In this document: in pieces, positions 1 through 8,700 of the stretch
Numbering within the stretch: the stretch's first letter is position 1
How the letters are laid out: each line of letters begins with the position of its first letter
Source of the DNA: Deltaproteobacteria bacterium
Lineage (GTDB): Bacteria > Myxococcota > XYA12-FULL-58-9 > JAUUZB01
NCBI GenBank assembly: GCA_030590185.1
Contig: JAUUZB010000038.1
Coordinates: 1 to 11,526 of the forward strand
Direction of reading: 5' to 3'
Length of the DNA: 11,526 bases
Translations under genes and position numbers: made by a program
The notes under the pieces: model-generated
Seen by the model: the letters and a program-made list of their open reading frames with translations, nothing else
What the model was told of the DNA's origin: nothing
Database searches by the model: none

Positions 1-3000
1 GACCAGAACGAGGTTGGCATCCAGGCGGGCGGCGGCGATGCGGTCGAGGTCGATGCGATGACTCAAGCGCTCGGCGGTACCGAGGATCGCCTGCCGCAGC
101 CCGGGGCGTTCGGCGCCTCGACGTTCGGCGCGCAGCGGCAAGGCAAAATGGATGAGCATGCGGCGCGGCGTGAGCTGCGCGAGGATCGGCTGCGACGGAT
201 CGAGCTCCAGTGGATCCTCGCTCTCGGGCCCCTCAACGTAGAGCTCGCCCTGCGCGCCCGACCGCGCCTGGACCACCTCGAAGCCCTGGCGCGACAGGTT
301 GCGCAGGGCATAGGCGGCCACCAGGTAGGTACCGGATAGCACCTCGCTCACCTCGCTGATCTCGCCGAGGGTGTGATCGCCGAGCCGGAGGGACGGGGCT
401 GGGGTTGCGATGAGCCCACCAAAATCGCAGTAGATGGTTGGGTAGGCCGGCGCCTCGGGCGTGCCTAGCGCCTCGATCAAGAAATCGGGGAGGGTCTCGG
501 CCTCGAGTGGCGCGGTCGTGAAGTGTTGGAGGCTCTCGCTGTCGTTCAGGAACCAGTGCCAATGTTCTGGGCTCGGCGCGAAGGCCTGCACGAGCACCGC
601 CTCACCCTCGAGGGCGACGCGCACGGTCTTGGGGGGGAGGGGTTGGCCTTCGAGGGCTCGGGCCATCACACCGGCGCGGTCCACGGCAGCGGCGTACCCG
701 GGGCGGCCCCGCTCGGTTCGGAGCTCTTTCCAGGCCGCACCAAACCTCGAGGCCGCGGCTCGTTCGTCGATTGGTCGCAGACCCAACAGACGGTCCCGCT
801 CCAGGAGCAACCAGGCGCCTTCGATGTCGTTCTGTTCGAGCAGGAGATCGGTGGCCGACGCTAGGAACTGATCGCGCTCTGGAGCCCAGGCTGGGGTTGG
901 CTGGCGCGCGAAAGCAGCGATGGCCGTGCGCAGGTGCTCGGCGGCTACTGTCTCCTTCGACGATTTGTCCCAGAGAGCTCGCTCGAAGGCGGTTCGCCAG
1001 GTGGGCGGTGCTTCGGTGGCGGCGATGGGGTCAGGGTCGCCGGCGGTGGCGGTATCGGCGGCGGCGGCAGTTTCGGCGTCAGTGCCGGTATCGGTATCGG
1101 CGGCGGTGGCAGTTTCGGCGTCAGTGCCTGTATCGGTATCGGCGGCGGTGGCAGTTTCGGCGTCAGTACCGGTATCGGTATCGGTATCGGTATCGGCGGC
1201 GGTGGCAGTTTCGGCGTCAGTACCTGTATCGGTATCGGCGGCGTTTTCGGCGTCGGCGGCCGTGTCGGTGTCGGTGTCGGGGTCCGCGTCGGGATCGGCG
1301 TCCACGTCCACGTCGGGGGTCAGGCCCTCGGGCGTCACGCCGCGATAGGCTGCGAGGCGCGTCTCCAACACTTCCCGGTCCGACCGTTGCGCGAATCCGT
1401 GTGCCCGGGAGACCGCTGCCTCCGCCCTATCGAGGTGACTCAGCAGCGAACCCAGGCCATCCTCGGTGCCTGCCTCAGCGACCCGCGGCGGCGCGACCGC
1501 ACGGCGCAGATACTCGAGACTCAACCAACGGGCGAAGCGTCGCCGGAGGGCCGCGGAGTCATCATCGATCGTGTCGAGCGCGATCCGAGCCGTCTTCTCG
1601 AGCACCGGCTCGAGGAGCGGCGACATTTCGAGTCGCCGGTCGTTCAACAGGAGGGTGTGGATCGACTCGAGGATGACCACCGCCGCCTCCCAACGGCCGA
1701 GGGACTCGGCGATCTCTAGTGCCTTGTGCCAACGTTGGATCGCCACCTGGGGTTGGTTGCTGTTCACGTGCGCCAGGGCAGTCTCGTTGAGCGCCGTCAT
1801 GAACTCGCGCTGGATGCGTTCACCGACGTCCGGATCCTCGACCTCGCGGGCGAGCAACGACGAACGCTCGATGGCGAAGCTCAGCTCCGCGGCAGTATCG
1901 CCCCAGCGGCGATAGATGCGGGCGGCAGCCGAACGGGCGAGCTCCGCCTCTTGAACACCGCTGAACCCTAACTTGGCGCGGGTGACGTTGTCGGAGTCGG
2001 AGGCGATCTCTTTCACGATCAACCCGCCAGCCCCGGGGTGGTCCAAGACGCCCGGTCCGTCTCCCCTGTTCAGGATCGCGATCAGCTCTTTGGTCACCGC
2101 GAGGGCGTCCTGGTGTTGGCCTCGTCCCCTGAGCGCCAGGCTCTTACCGCGCATCATCGGTACGACCCGAGACCAGTCGGAGCGGTCGCGGTAGATCTCT
2201 GTCGCCGCGTCATACCACTCGACCGCCTCGCCAAAACGGTCGTAGGCGATCGCTCGATTGGGGGCGTTGCTCGCCACTTGCAAATTCAAGGCCGCGATCA
2301 ATGCGGCGGTCGCGCCCCGACGCCGCTCGCCCTTGCGATGTTTGCACAGGCGATGGGCCGCGTAGGCCTGATCCAGAGCGATATCAAAGGCGCCTTCGCT
2401 CGACGCCACGCGGGCGAAGTTCTCCCGAAACAACGACTCGGTGACCCGCGAGGTGAAGGGTACGCCGCTCAGCTCGCGCTCGAGGTAGGCGAGCAGCGCG
2501 GCATCGGTGATCTCGAGCTTGAACAGGGCGTTGCCCTTGTTGAGCTCCGCCGCTGCGGCCAAGGCCGCGTCGGGGGAGCTGGTCTGGATCTCGCCCATGG
2601 GTTTGAGCAGACGGATCACGAGGTTGGCGCTGTCGGCGGCCTTCTCGAGCCAACCCTCGCCCGGCTCCACCTTCTCGAGTTGCTCCTGAACCCAGCCGAG
2701 GCTCAGGTGGGCGGCGGCGAAGCGAGGATCGATCGCCAGAACTTCCTCGAGCTCTTCGGCGGCCTCGGCGAGCGGCGTCGGCCGCAGGTAGAGCATGGTG
2801 TTGGCGAGACCGTAGCGGGCGTACTTGTCCCGGGGGCGCTGGGCCACCTGGGCGGCGTAGTTGGAAGCCACCGCTTGGGCCAGGCCCAGCTCAGCCGACA
2901 GGGAGATGTAGCGGCGGTGAGCGATCACCAACTCTGGATTGTTGCGCAGCAGCCGTTGATAGATGCGCCGCGCTCGTTTCAACAAGTCTCGTTGGCGGGT

Positions 3001-5025
3001 CCCGTCGGCCGTCGCGTGTGCGCGTTGCTCGACCCGTTGGGCATCGAGCAACGCCATACGGGTGATTCCCTGGCGGGCTTGGGTGCGCAGTTGGAGGTCT
3101 TCCGGGAACTCGGCCAGGATGCGCTCGTACACGTCGAGCGTCTCTTCGCCGCGGCCCTGTTGGGCGTAGATCCCAGCGAGGGTGGTCAACGCCTCGGCCA
3201 GGATCTGGCGCTCGGCGCCATAGGTATCGGCGATGGTTTGCCACTGTTCGGTGGCGCTCTGCAGGTCGTCGAGGCGAACCTGAATGAGCGCTTGGGCTCG
3301 CGCCGCCCGCGCCGCCACGATGGTCGAGCTCCCGTATTTGCGCACGATGGCTTCGAGGGCCGCCAACGGCCGAACCGCTTCGTTGTCCGTGGTGAGGACG
3401 ATCCAATGGTGGGCCGCCTGTTCCGCCAGATACCGCTCGCCGCCGAAGCTCTGCAGCAACCGGACCGTGACGCGCTCCACCGCGGAGAGATCCCGCATCT
3501 CGCCGTAAATCTGTCCGAGGCGCCGCAGGGCCCGCGCGCCGTCCTCGCCGGGAACGTCGTCGGTCGAGGCGATGGTCTCGAATGCCGCCACGGCCTGTTG
3601 GCGCGCGCCGAGGGCGTAGTCTGCCTCTGCCCGGATGTTCGTCGCCCGGATCTGTATCGCCATGGAGTCCGGCCACTCGGCCGCGACCCGGTCGACCTCG
3701 GCGAGACGTTGGCGCACGAAACGCCGCTCCGCCTCCTCGCGCACGATCAGCTCCCCCTCGAGGTGCTCCAACATGCGCAGGCGCTCCACTTCGAGGGCCG
3801 CGATGGCGCCGAGCTCCTGTCCCTGCGCCACCTCGGTGACGCGGCGTTGTTCTTCGATGGCGTCGGAGAAGGCACCGCGGTCACCCAGATCCCGGGCCAG
3901 CTCGTAACGCGCCTCTCCCTCGAGGTCCTCGGCGGTGGCAATCAGGAAACGCAGGGCGAGGCGGCGCATGGCCGGGCGCTGTTCGGCGCGCGCCGCTTCG
4001 AGGACCACCGTCGGGCCAACCCCAGCGTCGATCATGCCGCTGATCGGCAACGCATAGATGTCCAGGTCCGAGGAGCCAGCCGCGGTGTAGACCAACCAAT
4101 CGGCGATCGGCGCCGCGAAGATCTCCCCTTCACCGCCCGCGGTCAGGGGTCGCGCCGTGGCCGGGGCGCCGCCGGCGAAGATTGTCGGGTCGAAGTCGAT
4201 GGCCCACAGGCTCGGTGGGTCCTCGGCGTCGGCGGTACCATCACCGCTGCGGTCATCCACGAAACGAGTGAAGACCACCACGACGCGACCGTCGACCTCA
4301 GCGGCGCGGGGCAGACCTTCAACATAAGCGCCGTCGGTGAGGGCCGCGGTGCGCCCACTCGATAGGTCGCGGGCGTAGAGGCGTGGCTGCTTGCGGTCAT
4401 CGAGGGCCGAGTAGAAGATCACCTCACCGCTGGGCGAGGCGGCCGGATCCCAGCCCCCCTCCACCACCGTTCGCTGCTCACCGCTGTCGATGTCGATCAC
4501 GTCGATACGTTCGGCGGTGGCGCCGCGGGGCCGGGTGCCGAAAAAGAGCCGGTCGCCGTCGGGGGCCCAGGCCGGTGCCCGGTCCGAGCTCTCGCGAAAG
4601 GTGAGCTGTCGCTTGTCGCCACCGTCAGCGTTCATCAGCCAGATGTCGCCCTTGACGTCCTGGGCCTGGGAGACCCAGGCGATCCATTCGCCGGTCGGCG
4701 AAAACGTCGGGTCGGTGTCATCGGTCGAGTGGGTGGTGAGCCGTCGCGAGCCGCTGGTCGAGAGATCGCGGACGTAGATGTCGAGGTTGCCAGAGGCCTT
4801 GGCGGCGTAAACGATCCGGTTGGTTCCGGGCGCCATGGTCGGCAACAGATCGTCGTCGGTGGTGGTGACCAAGGGGAGGGGCGGCTGGAAGACGCCGGCC
4901 CGGGGCGCGGCGAAGATCGGTCTCTGCAACGTCTGCTCGGTGGTGCCGCAGCTCACGCCGTGGGCGGCGACGAGCGCGACCAACGAGCAGACCCTCAGTC
5001 GGCTGTGGCGGCGGTCTGTGACCAC
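1..5025 (-). CDS. Giant lipoprotein: PD40 beta-propeller, TPR array, Asp/Thr repeat linker, CHAT-like C-terminus (3' end outside window)
   Basis: One frame stays open from the GTG at 5025 to the left edge: 1675 residues, no stop, no frame change. The GTG is chosen because it has a GAGGA Shine-Dalgarno six bases upstream and gives a lipoprotein signal: Arg/His-rich start, hydrophobic stretch VCSLVALVAA, and GVSC with Cys26. Residues about 55-330 are a TolB/PD40 propeller, with blade motifs such as SPTGEWIAW (about 108), APDGDRLFF and SPSGEVIFY, each followed by repeats of the DIW/DIY and RQLT type. Residues about 350-1225 are alpha-helical with TPR-like units, clearest at about 608-642 (LAGIYAQQGRGEETLDVYERI). 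Residues 1236-1333 are an acidic linker without Lys, Arg or aromatics. From about 1390 helices lead into AWLLLERDRLLGLRP and, from about 1465, a CHAT-like region. The protein probably sits in the periplasm, lipid-anchored; its role is unknown. The gene overlaps the preceding gene by 31 bases. The propeller and TPR calls are firm; CHAT is a by-eye call. Confidence 0.88.
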   Translation of the reverse strand, partial: MVTDRRHSRLRVCSLVALVAAHGVSCGTTEQTLQRPIFAAPRAGVFQPPLPLVTTTDDDLLPTMAPGTNRIVYAAKASGNLDIYVRDLSTSGSRRLTTHSTDDTDPTFSPTGEWIAWVSQAQDVKGDIWLMNADGGDKRQLTFRESSDRAPAWAPDGDRLFFGTRPRGATAERIDVIDIDSGEQRTVVEGGWDPAASPSGEVIFYSALDDRKQPRLYARDLSSGRTAALTDGAYVEGLPRAAEVDGRVVVVFTRFVDDRSGDGTADAEDPPSLWAIDFDPTIFAGGAPATARPLTAGGEGEIFAAPIADWLVYTAAGSSDLDIYALPISGMIDAGVGPTVVLEAARAEQRPAMRRLALRFLIATAEDLEGEARYELARDLGDRGAFSDAIEEQRRVTEVAQGQELGAIAALEVERLRMLEHLEGELIVREEAERRFVRQRLAEVDRVAAEWPDSMAIQIRATNIRAEADYALGARQQAVAAFETIASTDDVPGEDGARALRRLGQIYGEMRDLSAVERVTVRLLQSFGGERYLAEQAAHHWIVLTTDNEAVRPLAALEAIVRKYGSSTIVAARAARAQALIQVRLDDLQSATEQWQTIADTYGAERQILAEALTTLAGIYAQQGRGEETLDVYERILAEFPEDLQLRTQARQGITRMALLDAQRVEQRAHATADGTRQRDLLKRARRIYQRLLRNNPELVIAHRRYISLSAELGLAQAVASNYAAQVAQRPRDKYARYGLANTMLYLRPTPLAEAAEELEEVLAIDPRFAAAHLSLGWVQEQLEKVEPGEGWLEKAADSANLVIRLLKPMGEIQTSSPDAALAAAAELNKGNALFKLEITDAALLAYLERELSGVPFTSRVTESLFRENFARVASSEGAFDIALDQAYAAHRLCKHRKGERRRGATAALIAALNLQVASNAPNRAIAYDRFGEAVEWYDAATEIYRDRSDWSRVVPMMRGKSLALRGRGQHQDALAVTKELIAILNRGDGPGVLDHPGAGGLIVKEIASDSDNVTRAKLGFSGVQEAELARSAAARIYRRWGDTAAELSFAIERSSLLAREVEDPDVGERIQREFMTALNETALAHVNSNQPQVAIQRWHKALEIAESLGRWEAAVVILESIHTLLLNDRRLEMSPLLEPVLEKTARIALDTIDDDSAALRRRFARWLSLEYLRRAVAPPRVAEAGTEDGLGSLLSHLDRAEAAVSRAHGFAQRSDREVLETRLAAYRGVTPEGLTPDVDVDADPDADPDTDTDTAADAENAADTDTGTDAETATAADTDTDTDTGTDAETATAADTDTGTDAETATAADTDTGTDAETAAAADTATAGDPDPIAATEAPPTWRTAFERALWDKSSKETVAAEHLRTAIAAFARQPTPAWAPERDQFLASATDLLLEQNDIEGAWLLLERDRLLGLRPIDERAAASRFGAAWKELRTERGRPGYAAAVDRAGVMARALEGQPLPPKTVRVALEGEAVLVQAFAPSPEHWHWFLNDSESLQHFTTAPLEAETLPDFLIEALGTPEAPAYPTIYCDFGGLIATPAPSLRLGDHTLGEISEVSEVLSGTYLVAAYALRNLSRQGFEVVQARSGAQGELYVEGPESEDPLELDPSQPILAQLTPRRMLIHFALPLRAERRGAERPGLRQAILGTAERLSHRIDLDRIAAARLDANLVLV
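1051..1252 (-). repeat. In-frame 42-bp tandem repeat encoding ADTDTGTDAETATA
   Basis: On the + strand the units begin at 1051 (36 bp, first copy short), 1087 (42), 1129 (42), 1171 (54) and 1225 (partial, decaying by 1252). The shared core gcagtttcggcgtcag recurs at 1067, 1109, 1151 and 1205, which gives spacings of 42, 42 and 54. The 54-bp unit differs by two extra ggtatc hexamers, adding Thr-Asp-Thr-Asp. All length changes are multiples of six, so the reading frame of the surrounding CDS is kept. Degenerate Asp-rich hexamers flank the array (about 1021-1318). At protein level it is a flexible, strongly acidic linker between the TPR region and the CHAT-like C-terminus. Nearly identical units suggest recent expansion by slippage. 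Confidence 0.92.
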
Positions 5026-5597
5026 GCTCCGTCCTCGCCGCGATACCAATGCCCCGGCTCCAAACGCTCACGGAGCAGGCGCGCGTAAACCTCGACCACT
5101 TGATCGCGATCCGCCGAGGTCAATACCGGGTCGGCCTCGAGCGCCCAATTGATGATCACCCGGCGGTCTTCGTTCTCCTCATTGACCAGGCGCTCGACCC
5201 GCGTCTGCACCAGCTCTTTCCCCTCCCCGTTCTCTTGGGTCGGCTCACATTCGTGCGCCGCCAACTCGGCGCCAGCCGCTTCCCCGAGACAACCGAAACC
5301 CTTGAGCTCATCGAGGTCGTCCCGGTTGAACAACTGACGACGTCGCGCCGCAACCGCCTGCTGTTTGAGGTCGTCGAGGGTAACGCTGCCGCTGCCGGCG
5401 CCGGCTCGAACCGAGGCGGCGAGCACCTCCTCCTCGGTCAACGGCTCAAACTCGCCGATCAACTGGCGCTCCAGCGAGGTCTTCTGCCCGATGTTGACCG
5501 TCGTAACCTTAATACAGCCGAACCCCACGGCCATGACCAGGATGGTCGTGGGGAGCCGGGCTCGCGCCAGCAGGCGCTTGGGGCCGATGAAGCGCAT
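4995..5597 (-). CDS. 200-residue lipoprotein with DUF1318/YdbL-like C-terminus
   Basis: The start at 5597 gives a lipoprotein signal: basic residues K7, R8, R12 and R14, a hydrophobic run TTILVMAVGF, and Cys28 after a loose lipobox (GFG-C). The body is charged and helical. A segment with NEENEDRR (about 139-146), a helix containing DQVVEVYARLL, and a final LEPGHWYRGEDGAW (about 179-192) resembles the end of DUF1318/YdbL proteins, which have an Asn-x-Asp-Arg motif and a closing PG-W-(Y/I)-DG-W pattern. That match is from memory of the family, not a search. YdbL in enterobacteria is a small periplasmic protein encoded with YnbE and the AsmA-like YdbH; neither partner is visible here. Two extra cysteines (GFGCLG and HECEP) could form a disulfide. 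No Shine-Dalgarno precedes the ATG, and the likely promoter lies so close that the transcript may be nearly leaderless. It is first in a two-gene unit with the giant lipoprotein. Confidence 0.85.
   Translation of the reverse strand: MRFIGPKRLLARARLPTTILVMAVGFGCIKVTTVNIGQKTSLERQLIGEFEPLTEEEVLAASVRAGAGSGSVTLDDLKQQAVAARRRQLFNRDDLDELKGFGCLGEAAGAELAAHECEPTQENGEGKELVQTRVERLVNEENEDRRVIINWALEADPVLTSADRDQVVEVYARLLRERLEPGHWYRGEDGAWSQTAATAD
5032..5036 (-). promoter_or_regulatory. Ribosome binding site GAGGA fixing the GTG start at 5025
   Basis: Read on the minus strand, GAGGA is followed by six bases and then GTG (5025-5023). The site lies inside the 3' end of the upstream lipoprotein gene. It decides the start of the giant gene: the next candidate codons downstream (CTG 4998, TTG 4983) would remove most or all of the lipoprotein signal. 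The only in-frame codons upstream before the stop at 5070-5068 are weaker candidates. Confidence 0.6.
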
Positions 5598-5605
5598 CGG
5601 TCGCG

Positions 5606-5634
5606 ATCTTTGCGGGTGTTGGGGGGCGGGTCAA
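5606..5634 (-). promoter_or_regulatory. Candidate sigma-70-type promoter of the two-lipoprotein unit
   Basis: On the minus strand TTGACC (5634-5629) and AAAGAT (5611-5606) are separated by exactly 17 bases. The -35 matches five of six consensus bases, the -10 three of six. It lies just downstream of the terminator at 5651-5677, where a promoter for the next unit is expected. Transcription would start near 5600, a few bases before the ATG at 5597, so the first mRNA could be leaderless. Confidence 0.4.
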
Positions 5635-5650
5635 GCGGTCCGCATGTGTC

Positions 5651-5677
5651 AAAAAGCCCACCGGTATGTTGGCGGGC
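5651..5677 (-). terminator. Rho-independent terminator after the FG-GAP lipoprotein gene
   Basis: On the minus strand GCCCGCC, an eight-base loop AACATACC, then GGTGGGC forms a seven-pair stem with one G-U pair, followed directly by TTTTT. It lies 98 bases past the stop codon at 5778-5776 and before the candidate promoter of the next unit, so position, orientation and structure agree. Confidence 0.75.
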
Positions 5678-5754
5678 CAGGGTACAGAAGTTGGGCCTGG
5701 GTGAGCAATAGCTGGGTCTTCTACCCTTTTTGTTTCACTCAGGAGGTCGCCTTT

Positions 5755-5769
5755 CACCGGGCCCCGGTG
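5755..5769. repeat. Short GC-rich inverted repeat just past the FG-GAP lipoprotein stop codon
   Basis: CACCGG and CCGGTG flank a three-base spacer, giving a strong six-pair hairpin seven bases after the stop codon. No T-run follows in the minus direction, so it is not a terminator by itself. It could protect the mRNA 3' end or be chance in GC-rich DNA. Apart from this hairpin, the terminator and the candidate promoter, nothing else was recognised in the 178-base gap 5598-5775. Confidence 0.4.
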
Positions 5770-5775
5770 GCCGAT

Positions 5776-8700
5776 CTAGTAGAAGGCCTCGAAGAGACCG
5801 AGTCGATCGGTCAGCACCCGGATCCGACGCCGGCTGGGATCATCGGTGACTAGGATGTAGCGCGGGCCGGTGTTGCTGGCGCCGGTGGCGAAGTCGCCGT
5901 CGTCGTCGGCTGCGATTTCCGTCCAGGTCACGGTTTGAGCGAAGACATCTCGGTATTCAACCGGGGAGGTTCCTATGATCGGTATCCGGGGCAGGTAGTC
6001 GCCATCGGCGGCGGGGTTGTCGTGGAGCGGATCCGTCGCGAACCGCGTGCCGCCTTCGTCGGTGGCGAGGCGCCAGTCGAGAGTGCGATGCAGGAGGCGG
6101 AGGGAGCCGCTGGTCAGGGCGCCGGTCGCGAGGGCGGAGAGGACCGGCAGCTCAATGATCAGACCGCGCTGGTTGGCATAGAGGCTGTCGCTCAGATCGA
6201 GGCCTTCGCGCCTTCGGTCAACGGGCGAGGTCGGATCGACGCGTTGGCCGAAGCGGTTCTCGATCCTGAAACGAAGGGCGGGCGCATCCTCGGTGTTCGG
6301 GTCCCGGCGCAGGTGGAGGTCCCCCGCGGTGTGCCAAGCGTGGGTCGCCGGTCGCAACGCCCCGGGCACGAACCCGGCGGCGTGAAGCTCACCACGGACG
6401 TCGATGGGCCCGGCGCCGAGATCGAAGACGGCGCGGTGTTGCACGATGTGAGAATAGATGGTCACCGGATCGCCGGCGGCGTCGGGCTCGATCGGCAGGG
6501 TGGTGGCGCCGATGACCTCGACCCAACCGGGCGCCGAGAAGCTGCCGAGCTGTCGCGACCAGGCGTCGGTGGTCATCTCGAGCTGGCCGAGCCAGATCTC
6601 GACCGTATTCGGGCCCGACCCGGTCATGACGATGTCGCCGTGGCCATCGGCGTTGAGATCGCCCATCGCCAGGTGCTGCGCCGCTGAGAAGGTCGCCGGG
6701 ATCGGAAGCGAGTAGTGGTCGACGAGATCGAGACCGCCGCCCGTGGCGGAATCATTGAGCATGACCGAGAAACCGCCAGCGCTGCTATTTCCGACCATCA
6801 GGTCGACGACGCCATCGGCTGTAACATCGAGGGGCAGAAGATCCCGGGCCAAGATCCCGGTCGGGTCCACGACCGAGGTGTCCGGGGAGGCGGTGCCGTC
6901 CCCGGTGATGAGCGTCAGGTTGCTCGACGTCATGTAGACGGCGACCGCAAAATCGACCCAGCCATCTTGGTTGAAGTCGGCGGCCGCGATCACATCGGCG
7001 CTGGGTCCCGTCAAGCAGGTGACGTCATCGTCAGCGGACTGGAACCCACCATCGCCGGGGCCGCCGATCGGGGTACCGAGAAAGAAGCGCACGTAGCTGC
7101 ACGCCGCGGGCACGGCGTCGTTGCCCGAGACGGCGACGGCGAGGTCGAGCACGCCGTCGTTGTTGATGTCGGTGACCTCGAAGGCCCCGGCAGCGGAGGA
7201 CGCGCAGCCCCCACAACTCGAGGTGTCGGTGATTGGGTAGCCGGTACTGTTGCCAAAAATCGGAGTCGTCGTCGGATCCGCGAGATGAACGTACAGGGCT
7301 GGAGAGGAGAAGTTGTTGCTCAAGAGGATCAGATCGGAATCGCCGTCACCGTCGATGTCTGCAACGGCGATCTGCTCGATGTCTGCCGTTGACACGACGC
7401 TCTCGCTGGCGATGAAGGTGCCGTCCGGCGCACCGTTTTCACTGGTGGCCAACAGGATGATGACCTCGTGGGAGGGAAAGCCGGCGAAGGCCAGCGCCAG
7501 ATCGCGCCCGCCGTCGAGGTCGAAGTCGGCCGCGGCGAGGCCCATGGCGCCCCCGACAGGGGCTGGGGGATTGCGCACCTCGAAGTTGCCGCCTCCGACT
7601 CCACCGCGGCCGATGCCGTCCAAGAACGTCGGCCAGCTCGTCCGGGCGACGGCCGCGTCGAGGATTCCGTCCCAGTTGAAATCGACTGCTGCCGGCTCGG
7701 TACCGGAATAATGGAGGTCGAGCTCGTACCTGGGCACGAATGATGTATCGCTGAGGCCGGCCGCCGCCGTCAGATACAGGGCGATCTGGTCGGAGCTGCG
7801 GCCGACGGCCAGATCGACTCGAGCATCCCCATTGAAATCGCCGGTGATCAGGCCGTTGAGCGGGTCAGAGGAGGCGACGAAGACGGGCGGTCCGAAGGGC
7901 ACAGCATCGCCGCTGGCGTTGCCGACGTTGAACAGGAAATAGATGCGATCAGATCCGTCGACCACCACCAAGTCGATGAGCCCGTCGTTGTTGATATCAG
8001 CTGCCGCCGCCTCCTCCGGATAATCCCCAGGTCCAAAGGCGAGCGGACGTGCCTCGGCAAATGTGCCGTCGCCATTGCCCTTCAAAAACGTGGCCCGGCT
8101 ATCGGTGATGCTCACGGTCACGAGGTCGGGCCGGCCGTCCCAATCGAAATCCTCGATCACCACGGAGGCGATGCCTTGACCCACGTCGTAGGATTGGGGG
8201 TCGCCCGTGCCGCCCGTCCACAGACCAGCGGCGCCACCGCCAGCGTAGACCGAGACCTCGTCACTCGCGCTGCCGTTGCTCGCCACCAGGTCGATGATGC
8301 CGTCGTCGTCGAGGTCGCCAACGGCCCACGCCGTGCTCGAGCGGGAGGAATCGGGCACACAGGTGCCAAAGCTGCAACCCGTGAGGGTGAAGGTGTGTGC
8401 CGAGCCGAGGGTGCCGCTGGCCGAGCCCGTGAGGAGCACCAGCTGCTCGCTTTCGTTGCGGGAGAGGAGAAGATCCGGGCTCGCGTCGCCAACCAACTCC
8501 ACGATGGTGACATCCCGGGGGGAGGTCCCCACGCCATAGACAACGGGGGCAGCGAAGGTGCCGTCCCAACCGGAGCCGCCGTCGCCAGCGAGAAAAACAC
8601 GCAGATCGCCGTCGCTTTCTCGCGTCGTCACCGCCAGGTCCGGGATGGCGTCGTCGTTGAGGTCACCCACCGCCAGGTGGCGGATGCCTGTGATCCCGCA

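Noticed and set aside
1051..1252. CRISPR array
   Set aside because: Units abut with no unique spacers, lengths are multiples of six bases, and the whole array is translated in frame.
771..1676. A + strand open frame rich in Arg/Tyr repeats
   Set aside because: It is another frame through the same tandem array; the composition is an artefact of the repeat, not a nucleic-acid-binding protein.
934..1719. A + strand open frame with Gly-rich GIGIGGGGSFGVS repeats, resembling a PE-PGRS or silk-like protein
   Set aside because: It is the antisense reading of the 42-bp array. The minus-strand frame continues on both sides with sensible protein, while this one has no signal peptide or partner sequence.
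2038..4365. A 775-codon open frame on the + strand
   Set aside because: It lies in the exactly complementary codon register of the giant minus-strand lipoprotein gene. GC-rich codons there leave few stops on the opposite strand. The translation has no recognisable domain, and the minus strand reads as propeller and TPR.
1..5025. Link to a type III-E CRISPR (TPR-CHAT/Csx29) system
   Set aside because: No repeat array or cas-like gene is visible, and the protein carries an export signal; the shared TPR-CHAT idea alone is not enough.
5776..6000. C-terminal sorting tail (MYXO-CTERM or type IX type) on the FG-GAP lipoprotein
   Set aside because: The protein ends in charged, beta-type sequence finishing LGLFEAFY, with no hydrophobic helix plus Arg cluster and no Gly-Cys motif.
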